Origin: JBOGHU01 sp050742255
GTDB taxonomy: Bacteria > Actinomycetota > Acidimicrobiia > Acidimicrobiales > CADCSY01
Length of the DNA: 16,061 bases
Direction: 5' to 3'
NCBI GenBank assembly: GCA_050742255.1
Contig: JBOGHU010000104.1
Span: 1-16,061, forward strand
How positions within the stretch are numbered: the first letter of the stretch is position 1; the number at the start of each line of letters is the position of its first letter. The notes under the pieces are model-generated. The model did not search any database. It had not been told where the DNA came from and saw nothing but the letters and a program-made list of their open reading frames with translations. The translations under genes were made by a program, and so were the position numbers. This document shows, in pieces, positions 1 through 7,329 of this stretch.

Positions 1-1
1 G

Positions 2-73
2 TGCGCCCCCTGGGATTCGAACCCAGAACCTGCGGATTAAGAGTCCGTTGCTCTGCCGTTGAGCTAGAGGCGC
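2..73 (-). tRNA. tRNA-Lys (anticodon CTT)
   Basis: Read on the minus strand, a 7-bp acceptor stem (GCGCCTC with GGGGCGC, one G-T wobble) closes a cloverleaf. The T arm is CTGGG-TTCGAAT-CCCAG. The anticodon loop is CTCTTAA, which gives anticodon CTT and so lysine. The top pair of the anticodon stem (A27-C43) is mismatched. The discriminator base is A at position 2 and the window edge cuts off anything beyond it, so an encoded CCA cannot be judged. It decodes AAG codons in translation. Confidence 0.93.
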
Positions 74-130
74 GCGCACCTGCCTGGCTACCCCTGCGTC
101 CGAGGATCGGCACGGGCAGACAGAAACGAG

Positions 131-206
131 GGTGACCGAGGGGACTTGAACCCCCGACCTCCAGGGCCACAACCTGGCGCTCTGACCTGGCTGAGCTACG
201 GCCACC
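131..206 (-). tRNA. tRNA-His (anticodon GTG)
   Basis: On the minus strand the acceptor stem GTGGCCG pairs with CGGTCAC. The anticodon stem-loop CCAGG-TTGTGGC-CCTGG gives anticodon GTG. The T arm GGGGG-TTCAAGT-CCCCT is standard. The extra G at position -1 (complement of base 206) opposite a C discriminator (complement of base 131) is the identity element of histidine tRNAs, which confirms the call. CCA is not encoded. It lies 57 bases from tRNA-Lys on the same strand. Confidence 0.95.
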
Positions 207-296
207 ACGGGATGAGCAGTAACCAGCATGGCACAGGTGCTGCCCGTCTCCACCGGAGTTACCGGGTACAGGCACGACGCCGTACAGTTGCCCAAG

Positions 297-370
297 GCCC
301 CTGTAGCTCAGCTGGATAGAGCGGCTGCCTTCTAAGCAGCGGGTCGCAGGTTCGAGTCCTGCCGGGGGCG
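297..370 (+). tRNA. tRNA-Arg (anticodon TCT)
   Basis: The acceptor stem GCCCCTG pairs with CGGGGGC (363-369). The anticodon stem-loop GCTGC-CTTCTAA-GCAGC gives anticodon TCT for AGA codons. The T arm is GCAGG-TTCGAGT-CCTGC and CCA is not encoded. It faces away from the two tRNA genes on its left. Arg tRNA genes are frequent integration sites, and degraded integrase sequence starts about 380 bases downstream. I found no repeat of its 3' end in the window that would mark an attachment site. Confidence 0.95.
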
Positions 371-440
371 CTGGCACAGGTGCTGGTCAGAGCTACTTTT
401 GCGCTTGGCGGCGTTGCCCGCCAGGACCCTCGATTTCCCG

Positions 441-477
441 CCATGGCGCGCCGCTCCGCGCCATGAACGCGCCATGG
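441..477. repeat. Triple CCATGGCGCG inverted-repeat cluster
   Basis: CCATGGCGCG (441-450) is followed by its reverse complement CGCGCCATG (457-465) and again CGCGCCATGG (468-477). The first two copies can form a hairpin with a short loop. The cluster sits in a stretch (371-599) in which I see no gene, between tRNA-Arg and the integrase remnants. It may be a recombinase or regulator binding site or a relic of element insertion. No function can be assigned from the sequence. Confidence 0.45.
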
Positions 478-599
478 CCGTCGACCAGGTGGGCTGCCCC
501 GCTGCCCTGGCGCGGCCGTGAAAGGCAAGCGAGGACTTCCGGCGATACTGCTCGATCCGGCGGGTCCAGCGGGAAGCACCCAGCAAGGGTGTCCAGGGG

Positions 600-735
600 T
601 CACTTCGTGCCGATGCCGATATTGACGTCGATGCTCAGCACCGCTCTCGCCTTGCCGGCAGATCGCTCCCGCAGCATGCCCGCCAGCACCTCCTGAACTC
701 CGATTCGTTCCTCGTCGCTTAGATCAGCGACCATC
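600..735 (-). pseudogene. Possible C-terminal fragment of an unidentified protein
   Basis: The minus-strand frame that ends with a stop at 600-602 reads about 45 residues of protein-like composition, including ADLSDEERIGVQEVLAGMLR and ending NIGIGTK. Upstream of about 735 the same frame turns into low-complexity arginine/serine-rich sequence that overlaps the integrase fragment on the other strand. The likely picture is the C-terminal tail of a broken gene. I do not recognise the family. It could also be a chance open frame in GC-rich DNA. Confidence 0.22.
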
Positions 736-750
736 ACGCGACCCATACAG

Positions 751-950
751 CCCGCCGAGCGCCGGGCGGTGCCGATCCCTCGCACCCTGGCCGAAGAGCT
801 GGCCGCCCACCTCGCCGAGCGTCCGCATGACCGCGACGACTTCGTGTTCACAGCGCCAGGCGGCGGGCTCCTCCGCCACCACAACTTCTATCGCCGCCAC
901 TTCAAGCCTGCGCTCGCAGCCGCCGGGCTCTCCGAGCGCGTCCGCTTTCA
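751..950 (+). pseudogene. Tyrosine integrase, catalytic-domain fragment
   Basis: In the frame of position 769 the translation contains VPIPRTLAEELAAHL, then DDFVFTAPGGGLLRHHNFYR, then LAAAGLSERVRFHD. This is the stretch of phage-type tyrosine integrases that leads into the HxLRH catalytic box. The homology stops at RFHD (about 950), exactly where the LRHT box should follow. Instead the frame runs into an inverted-repeat cluster and stops at 997-999. The N-terminal domain, the first catalytic Arg, the LRH box and the nucleophilic Tyr are all absent, so it cannot be active. It is probably the remnant of an element integrated near tRNA-Arg and later interrupted at its catalytic box. Confidence 0.7.
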
Positions 951-953
951 TGA

Positions 954-1039
954 TTATGCCGATCTCCGCGTTATGCCGAACTGGCGAGACGCGGCCTGAT
1001 CTGACGGGCTGAAAACGGCGGTGAGATCGGTATAACGCG
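954..1039. repeat. Element-end repeats: TTATGCCGA direct and inverted copies
   Basis: TTATGCCGA occurs at 954-962 and again at 971-979. An inverted copy, TCGGTATAA with one mismatch, lies at 1027-1035. The longer inverted match pairs 956-967 with 1023-1034. A small GCTGG...CCAGC hairpin follows at 1040-1055. The cluster begins where integrase homology ends and lies just upstream of a tyrosine recombinase start. That is the expected position for the terminal repeats or recombinase core sites of the inserted element. Assignment to a recombinase-in-trio end is inference. Confidence 0.5.
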
Positions 1040-1098
1040 GCTGGTTTCGGCCAGCGTTGGTTTGCGCCTCCTTCCTGATCCATAGGGAAGGAGAGACG

Positions 1099-1727
1099 AT
1101 GGCCGGACCAACAAGCAGGGTGAGCAGGGTGTTGATGGCGGGGCCTCTGGCGCCGTACGCGGACGCGTATCGAGCCGAGCTGAGCGGACGTGGCTACACC
1201 CCTCTCAGCAGTGTCAATGAGCTGCGTCAGGTCGGGCGGCTGAGCGCTTGGTTGGCGGCGAGAGGGATGACGGCCGCCGACCTGAGTGGCGAGCGGGTCG
1301 AGGAGTTCCTCGCGCTGCAGGGCGCGCTGGGACGCCGCGCATCGTGGTCGCGTCCTGGTCTGGTGTGCATGGTGGAGGTGCTGCGGTCCTTGCGTGTAGT
1401 TGAGGACGAGCAGCCGGCGCTGCCGGTGTCGGCGGAGGACTTGGTGTTGGAGTCCTTCGAGCGCTACCTGCTGGTCGAGCGTAGCCTGGCGCCCGGCACG
1501 ATCCGCGGGTATGTGGACCATGCTCGGCGGTTCTTGGCCGGCCTCGACCTGGCAGGCGGGCTCGGCTCGGTGATCCCGGCCGATGTGACCTCGGCGGTGC
1601 TGCGGCAGTCGGCGGCGGTGTCGGTGGCGACGGCGCAGAACTTCGTGGCCGGGCTGAAGTCGTTCCTGCGCTTCTGTTTCGTGGAGGGACTGGTCGGGCT
1701 GGACCTCTCGGAAGCGGCGCCCGCTCG
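1099..1727 (+). pseudogene. Tyrosine recombinase (RIT-like), 3'-truncated
   Basis: The ATG at 1099 has a good ribosome binding site, GGAAGGAG at 1086-1093, five bases upstream. That is why it is preferred over the upstream GTG at 1057. The product shows the N-terminal core-binding SAM-like fold of tyrosine recombinases: an opening segment with MAGPLAPYADAYRAEL, a second helical unit with FERYLLVERSLAPGTIRGYV, and FVAGLKSFLRFCFVEGL. This resembles the first recombinase of actinobacterial recombinase-in-trio elements. About 210 residues are genuine, ending near DLSEAAPA. After that the sequence switches to a DUF499 gene in another frame, and the recombinase frame runs on as junk to a stop at 1813-1815. 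The catalytic R-H-R-Y domain is missing, so it is non-functional. Confidence 0.72.
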
Positions 1728-3832
1728 GTGGAGGGGGCGCTGCTGGTGGTGTCGATCCCGGCGTCGGACATCGAGGTCGGCGGCGAGGGGGGCAGGGCGG
1801 CGCTCGAGCGGCTGAAAAACGTCGTCGGGCGCATGGAGTCGTCGTGGCGGCCGGCGTCGGCCGAGAAGGGCTTCGAGATCGTGCGCCGGCGCCTCTTCGA
1901 CGACCTCCCGGCGGCCGCCGCCCCGGCGCGAGACGCCGTGGTCAAGGCCTTCGGCAACCTCTACCGGGGCCAGCGGGCCGAGTTCCCCTCGGGCTGCCCG
2001 GAGGCCGACTACGAGCGGCGGCTGACCTCGGCCTACCCCATCCACCCAGAGCTGTTCGACCGCCTCTACGGCGAGTGGTCGACGCTCGACAAGTTCCAGC
2101 GTACCCGCGGAGTGCTGCGCCTCATGGCCGCCGTGGTCCACGAGCTGTGGGAGCGCGACGACACCAGCCTGCTGGTGATGCCCGCCACCATCCCCATCGA
2201 CGCCCCGGCCGTGTCGGCCGAGCTGACCCGCTATCTGGAGGAGGGGTGGACGCCGGTGATCGAGAGCGACATCGACGGGCCCAACGCCCTGCCGCTGCGC
2301 CTCGACCGGGAGAACCCGAGCCTCGGCCGCTACTCGGCCACCCGGCGGGTGGCTCGCACCATCTACCTGGGCTCGGCACCCACGCAGCAGGCGGCCAACC
2401 GGGGCGTGGACGACCGCTCGATCAAGCTCGGCTGCGTCCAGCCCGGCGAGTCGCCGGCCACCTTCGGTGACGCCCTTCGCCGCCTCGGCGACCAGGCCAC
2501 CTACCTCTACGTGGACGGCGCCCGCTACTGGTACTCGCTCCAACCCTCGGTCACCCGGCTGGCCCAGGACCGGGCGGCGTCGAACTTCACCGACGACGAC
2601 GTCGACGAGGAGATCCGCCGGCGGCTGGCCACGGCCACCAAGGCCGGGCAGCGGGGCGACTTCGCCCACGTCCACCCCGCCCCCCGTACCCCCGCCGAGG
2701 TGCCCGACGACGCCGAGGTCTGCCTGGTGGTGCTCGGTCCTGAGCACCCGCACTCGTCCAAGACCGCCGACAGCCCCGCCCGGCTGGCGGCTGGGCAGTT
2801 CCTGGAGCGCCGGGCGGCAGGCGATCGCCTCTACCGCAACATGGTGGTCTTCCTCGCCGCCGACAAGGCCCGCCTCGACGAGCTGCGCCAGGGGGTGCGG
2901 ACGTTCTTGGCGTGGTCGTCCATCGACGACGACAAGGAGACGCTCAACCTCGACAACTTCCAGCGCCGTCAGGCCGAGGACAAGGGAGGCCAGTTCGACG
3001 AGGTCGTCAAGCAGCGGATCGGCGAGACGTTCGCCTGGGTCCTCCTTCCCTCCCAGACACCCACCGATCCGACGATCACCTGGGACGAGACCAGGGTCAC
3101 TGGCGCCGAGCCTCTGGCCGTGCGGGTGAGCCGCAAGCTGGTGGGGAGGAGGCACTCATCATCACTTACTCGGGCGTGCGCCTGCGCATGGACCTCGACC
3201 GGGTGCCGCTGTGGCGCGGTGACGCCGTCGGGCTCAAGCAGCTATGGAGCGACTACAGCCAGTACCTGTACCTGCCTCGCCTGCGGGATTCCGGCGTGCT
3301 GATCGACGCCGTCCGCCAGGGCGTGGCCCTGCTCAGCTGGAGCACGGACACCTTCGCCTACGCCAGTGCCGTGGACCAGGCCAGCGGCCGCTTCAGCGGT
3401 CTGGTCGCCGGTGAGCACCCCGCGGTGGTGCTAGACGCCGAGTCGGTGGTGGTCAAGCCCGCGGCGGCAGCCGGACAGATGGACGAGGTGCGAGCGGCGG
3501 CGGCCGCGGCATTCGAAGCCCGCCAGGTGGCGGGGGGGACCGAAGCCACAGCACCGAGGGTCGATGCCGGGGGGACGACCGCCGAACCGGCAGGACCGGC
3601 GGCCAAGACCCGCTTCTACGGGCGGGTGTCGGTGCAACCGGTGCGCATGCTGCGCGACCTCGGCGACATCGCCGACGCCATCGTGGCCCAGCTCGGCCGG
3701 GCCGACGCCGAGGTGGCCATCACGGTCGAGATCGAAGCGAGCGCCAAGGACGGCTTCGACGACGACGTCCGCCGCACCGTCAGCGAGAACGCCAGGACCC
3801 TCAAGTTCGAAGCCCACGAGTTCGAAGAGTGA
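1728..3832 (+). pseudogene. DUF499 domain ATPase, N-terminally truncated and frameshifted
   Basis: The frame from 1728 reads VVSIPASDIEVGGEGG, SAYPIHPELFDRLY, DKFQRTRGVLRLMAAVVHEL, LGSAPTQQAANRGVDDR and KLGCVQPGESPATFGDAL, all typical of DUF499 proteins. Near 3143-3146 the reading moves to the next frame: the family sequence KLV(G)EEAL is restored if one G is added to the G run. It then continues through GVRLRMDLDRVPLWRGD to the natural C-terminus at 3832. Full-length relatives are about 1000 residues. Here only about 700 remain, and the front part with the Walker A site is gone. DUF499 genes are often grouped with DUF1156 DNA methyltransferases, helicases and DUF3780 genes in anti-phage gene sets, but none of these is in the window. 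It is an orphaned relic, probably of a defence locus. The frameshift could also be a homopolymer sequencing error, but the missing N-terminus could not. Confidence 0.8.
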
Positions 3833-5562
3833 GTGCCCTGGTCATCTTGGTGGCGGTCTTCGGGGCGGTGGTGGCGGCGGCGGTGCCCATCGTCGTCGCC
3901 CTGATGACCATCGCCGTGGCCGTGGCCCTGGTCGCCGTGGTGGGCCAGGCGTTCGAGCTCTCGTTCTTCGTCACCAACATGATCACGATGATGGGCCTGG
4001 CCGTGGGCATCGACTACTCCCTGTTCGTGGTCTCCCGCTACCGGGAGGAGCGCCAGCGGGGCCGGCAGAAGCTGGCGGCCAATCGAGGCCACCGGGGCCA
4101 CGGCCAGCCGGGCCGTGTTCTTCAGCGGCATGACCGTGGTGCTGGCCCTGCTGGGCATGATCCTCGTCCCCAACACCAACTTCCGCAGCCTGGCGGCGGG
4201 AGCCATCTTGGTGGTGGTGGCGGTGGCCGCCTCCCTGACGTGCTGCCCGCCGTCCTGGGCCTGCTGGGTGACCGCATCGACGCCTTGAGGGTCCGGCAGC
4301 GGCGCCCGGCCGCGGGGCCCCGCCCCGGCGGGTTCTGGGACACGGTCACCCGGGGGGTGATGGCCCGCCCCGTGGCCAGCCTGGTGGTGGGAGGGGGCCT
4401 GCTCGTGGTGGCCGCCGTCTCCGCCTTCGACATGAGCACGGGGTTCTCGGGGGTGACCACGGTGCCCGACGAGCTCCCCTCCAAGCAGGCGTTCACGTCG
4501 CTGGTCCGGGACTTCCCCGGCGGCCTGGGCGCCCCGGTGGAGATCGTCGTCGACGGCGACATCTACACGCCCGAGGTGCAGGGGGGCATCGAGAGCCTGC
4601 GTGGCGACCTGCGGGCCGACCCGTTCTTCGGGCCCCCCGAGGTGGAGGTCAACCCCACCGGCGACCTGGCCCTGGTCTCCGCCCCCCTCCGGGGCGATCC
4701 TGCCAGCGAGGCGGCGGTGGCGGCCATCGAGCGGGTCCGGGAGGACTACGTGCCGCAGGCCTTCGCCCCCGGCGGGGCCAGGGCCCTGGTCGGCAGGGAG
4801 ACCGCCTTCAACAAGGACTTCTTCGACGTGACCGACCGCTACCTGCCGATCGTGTTCGGGTTCGTGCTGGGGCTGTCGGTCGTGCTGCTGACCGTCGCCT
4901 TCCGCTCCATCGTGGTGCCGCTCAAGGCGATCGCCATGAACCTGCTCTCGGTGGGGGCCGCCTACGGGCTGATCGTGCTGGTGAGCCAGAGGGGGGTGGG
5001 GGTGGGGGTGCTGGGGTTCCAGCAGGTCGAGGTGATCGAGGCCTGGCTGCCCCTGTTCCTGCTCTCGGTGCTGTTCGGGCTGTCGATGGACTACCACGTC
5101 TTCCTGCTGTCACGGATCCGGGAGCACTTCGACCAGACCGGGGACAACACCGAGTCGGTGGCCTACGGGCTGCGCACCACCGCCGGCATCATCACCGGGG
5201 CCGCCCTCATCATGGTCGCCGTCTTCTCGGGCTTCGCCGCCGGCAGGATGGTCGCCTTCCAGCAGATGGGCTTCGGGCTGGGCGTGGCCGTGCTCATCGA
5301 CGCCACCATCGTCCGCTCGGTGCTGGCTCCCGCCAGCATGAAGCTGCTGGGACACTGCAACTGGTACCTGCCCCGCTGGCTGGGGTGGCTGCCCCACCTC
5401 CAGGTGGAGGGGGCCTCGGACGGGCCGACCTGGCCTGCTCCGGGGTGGGCGGCCTACCCAGACGACGGGGCGGAGGACGGTAGGGGCGACGGGGACGGGT
5501 CCCTACCGTCCCCGGGCGCCGGAGGTGGTGGCCGCCACACGCTCCCTCGTGCGGCGCCGTAG
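3829..5562 (+). CDS. MMPL/RND family transporter, truncated, probably non-functional
   Basis: Hallmarks of MMPL transporters are present: MMGLAVGIDYSLFVVSRYRE in the first membrane domain and, in the second half, LFGLSMDYHVFLLSRIRE, TAGIITGAALIMVAVFSGFA and FGLGVAVLIDATIVRSVLAP. The family would pump lipids or hydrophobic compounds out of the cytoplasmic membrane using proton flow. The first transmembrane helix and first extracytoplasmic domain (roughly 170 residues) are absent; homology starts at about 3835, right after the DUF499 stop. An extra A at 4081 shifts the frame and a missing base near 4240 restores it. About 53 residues that should read IEATGATASRAVFFSGMTVV and onward are therefore replaced by Gly/Arg-rich sequence, destroying two helices of the first membrane bundle. 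The GTG start overlaps the DUF499 stop only by accident of the junction. Confidence 0.75.
   Translation: MSALVILVAVFGAVVAAAVPIVVALMTIAVAVALVAVVGQAFELSFFVTNMITMMGLAVGIDYSLFVVSRYREERQRGRQKLAANRGHRGHGQPGRVLQRHDRGAGPAGHDPRPQHQLPQPGGGSHLGGGGGGRLPDVLPAVLGLLGDRIDALRVRQRRPAAGPRPGGFWDTVTRGVMARPVASLVVGGGLLVVAAVSAFDMSTGFSGVTTVPDELPSKQAFTSLVRDFPGGLGAPVEIVVDGDIYTPEVQGGIESLRGDLRADPFFGPPEVEVNPTGDLALVSAPLRGDPASEAAVAAIERVREDYVPQAFAPGGARALVGRETAFNKDFFDVTDRYLPIVFGFVLGLSVVLLTVAFRSIVVPLKAIAMNLLSVGAAYGLIVLVSQRGVGVGVLGFQQVEVIEAWLPLFLLSVLFGLSMDYHVFLLSRIREHFDQTGDNTESVAYGLRTTAGIITGAALIMVAVFSGFAAGRMVAFQQMGFGLGVAVLIDATIVRSVLAPASMKLLGHCNWYLPRWLGWLPHLQVEGASDGPTWPAPGWAAYPDDGAEDGRGDGDGSLPSPGAGGGGRHTLPRAAP
5475..5511. repeat. 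11-bp perfect inverted repeat at the 3' end of the MMPL frame
   Basis: GGACGGTAGGG (5475-5485) and CCCTACCGTCC (5501-5511) are exact reverse complements separated by 15 bases. They lie in the low-complexity tail of the MMPL frame, about 50 bases before its stop and 300 bases from the convergent lipase maturation factor gene. There is no T tract on either strand. It could serve as a bidirectional transcription stop between converging genes. The 248 bases from 5563 to 5810 hold no gene that I can support. Confidence 0.4.
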
Positions 5563-5810
5563 AGCCAAGGCCCGGTGCGGGCCCTCGAGGCCAGCGACCG
5601 CTTCGGGCGCGACACTCCCCTGGGGGCATCTCCGCGGCAGGATCTCGTTCCGGTGCGGCTCCGCCCGCTGCTCGTTGCACCCGGGTCCTCACCCCCAACC
5701 TCTCGGGGATCGCCGCCGACCTGGGCCGCCTTCCCCGGGGACGCCGACGACGAGTGCCGGGCGGACGGAAGGGGCCGAGGCCCGGGGCCCGAGTCCACTG
5801 GGGTCCCTGG

Positions 5811-7277
5811 TCAGAGGGGCGGAGGCGGCGGGGGCGGCCGGTGCGCATCGTCGCCCTCACCCAGGGACAGCGGACGGAGGAGCTCGCCCACCGGCGTCCT
5901 CACCCACCACGCCCCGGTCTCCCGGCGCTCCTCTCGGGTGGTGAAGCGGTACCGGTACAACCTGGCGCGCACGAAGGCCGGTGGCCGGTCGGGGAAGGGG
6001 TTGGTCCGCAGGAGCCTCAGGGTGGGGCGGTCGTTCCGCAGGAGCCTGCGGACCAGGGCCAGGAGCCACCGGTGGTCCATGGGGCCCCGGAGGGCTACGA
6101 ACCACATCAGCCAGTCAAGCCGCAGGTGGTAGGGAGCCACCTGGGGGGGCCGGCGGCTCGGGTCGCCCGGCTTGCCCTTGAACTCGTACTCCGCCCACGC
6201 CGTGGCGGCATCGAGCACCGCCGCGTCGGTGCCCTCCAGGACGACCTCGTAGCGCTGACGGGTGACGCTCCCGAAGGCGCCGTAGGTGTTGACCAGGTGG
6301 AGGGGGTCGAAGCTGGTGTTCATGCGCTGGCGGCGGGAGGCCATGTTGCGGACGACCCGCCAGCTCAGCCCGGCGACGAGGACGGCCAGGGCCACCACCG
6401 CCGCCTGGTGCCAGCCGGGGGGAGGGGCGAGAGGACCGGGGCGGGCGGGCACGAACGGGCCCAGCACGGCGTCGTCGAAGCTGGCCGCCGCCAGCACGAC
6501 GGTCAGGACGTTGAGCCAGGAGAAGTTCCCGCTGACGAGCAGCCACCCCTGGGTGGCAACGATCGTGGCGCCGGCCACGCTGGCGAGGGGCTGGGGGGCG
6601 AACAGGCCGACCGGCACCACCAACTGGGCGAAGTGGTTGGCCACGACCTCGACCTTGTGGACGGGTTCGGGCAGGTGGTGGAAGAACCAGCTCAACGGGT
6701 TCGGCAGGGGCTGGGTCTCGTGGTGGTAGTGGAGGCAGGTGAGGTCCCGCCAGCAGCGGTCGCCGCGGAGCTTGATCAGCCCGGCGCCCACCTCGAGGCG
6801 GAAGAGGAGCCAGCGGATCGCCACGATGACCAGGGTCGGTGGCGCCATGTCGGCCGGGCCCAGGAAGATGGCCAGGAAGCCGGCCTCGAGCAGCAGCGAC
6901 TCCCACCCGAAGGCGTAGAAGACCTGGCCCACGTTGACGATGGAGAGGTAGAGGGCCCACAGGGCCGACCAGACCAGCGCCGAGAACCAGATCGGTCCCG
7001 CCTCCGACAGCCCTGCCACCGCCGCCCCCGCCAGCAGCACGCCACCCCAGGCCACCGCCGCCAGCAACCGGTCGGAGTAGCGGAGGTGGAAGATGCTGGG
7101 CGCCCGCCGGAACGGGACGGCCTCGAGGAACCGCGGCACGGGGAGCAGGCCCGCCTCGCCGAGCAGGGGCCGGAACTGGTTGAGCGCCACGAGGAAGGCG
7201 ACCAGGTAGACGGCACCCAGCGCCCGCTGGAAGACGAGGCGGGCCAGCCAGTAGTCAGGCGCCTGGAGCCACTCCAT
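5811..7277 (-). CDS. Lipase maturation factor family membrane protein
   Basis: The 488-residue product from the ATG at 7277 starts MEWLQAPDYWLARLVFQ and has about eight to ten hydrophobic helices. Diagnostic blocks of the LMF1 family are clear: WESLLLEAGFLAIFLGP (about 125-141), GAGLIKLRGDRCWRDLT (about 164-180), HHETQPLPNPLSWFFHHLP (about 185-203), NHFAQLVVP, and a C-terminal soluble part with NTYGAFGSVTRQRYEVVLEG and PYHLRLDWLMWFVAL. In vertebrates LMF1 helps lipases fold in the ER. The role of bacterial homologues is not established. Upstream in-frame starts exist, including one overlapping the serS ATG, but relatives begin near MEW. It is divergent from serS with 52 bases between them, and ends in a proline-rich tail. 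Confidence 0.85.
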   Translation of the reverse strand: MEWLQAPDYWLARLVFQRALGAVYLVAFLVALNQFRPLLGEAGLLPVPRFLEAVPFRRAPSIFHLRYSDRLLAAVAWGGVLLAGAAVAGLSEAGPIWFSALVWSALWALYLSIVNVGQVFYAFGWESLLLEAGFLAIFLGPADMAPPTLVIVAIRWLLFRLEVGAGLIKLRGDRCWRDLTCLHYHHETQPLPNPLSWFFHHLPEPVHKVEVVANHFAQLVVPVGLFAPQPLASVAGATIVATQGWLLVSGNFSWLNVLTVVLAAASFDDAVLGPFVPARPGPLAPPPGWHQAAVVALAVLVAGLSWRVVRNMASRRQRMNTSFDPLHLVNTYGAFGSVTRQRYEVVLEGTDAAVLDAATAWAEYEFKGKPGDPSRRPPQVAPYHLRLDWLMWFVALRGPMDHRWLLALVRRLLRNDRPTLRLLRTNPFPDRPPAFVRARLYRYRFTTREERRETGAWWVRTPVGELLRPLSLGEGDDAHRPPPPPPPL

Positions 7278-7315
7278 CCCCGTGCCTAGCCAACGGTCTC
7301 GGTCGGGCGCCAGGC

Positions 7316-7321
7316 TACCGT
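7316..7321 (+). promoter_or_regulatory. Putative -10 element of serS
   Basis: TACCGT fits the actinobacterial -10 pattern TANNNT and ends eight bases before the serS ATG. There is no Shine-Dalgarno sequence. Transcription would start at or within a base or two of the ATG, giving a leaderless or nearly leaderless mRNA. No convincing -35 box is visible. Confidence 0.45.
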
Positions 7322-7329
7322 CGTGGGCC

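Noticed and set aside
259..603. Minus-strand frame across tRNA-Arg containing TRTCDPLLRRQPLYPAELQG
   Set aside because: This is the familiar spurious translation of antisense tRNA; the tRNA cloverleaf explains the sequence.
1464..3155. Long minus-strand frame opposite DUF499
   Set aside because: His/Gly/Val-rich shadow frame typical of GC-rich coding DNA; the plus strand has clear family homology.
3616..5097. Minus-strand frame rich in His, Asp and Gln opposite the MMPL gene
   Set aside because: Shadow of the MMPL frame with no recognisable domain.
5754..7289. Plus-strand frame opposite the lipase maturation factor gene
   Set aside because: Gly/Glu/His/Gln-rich composition with no recognisable domain, while the minus strand has unmistakable LMF blocks.
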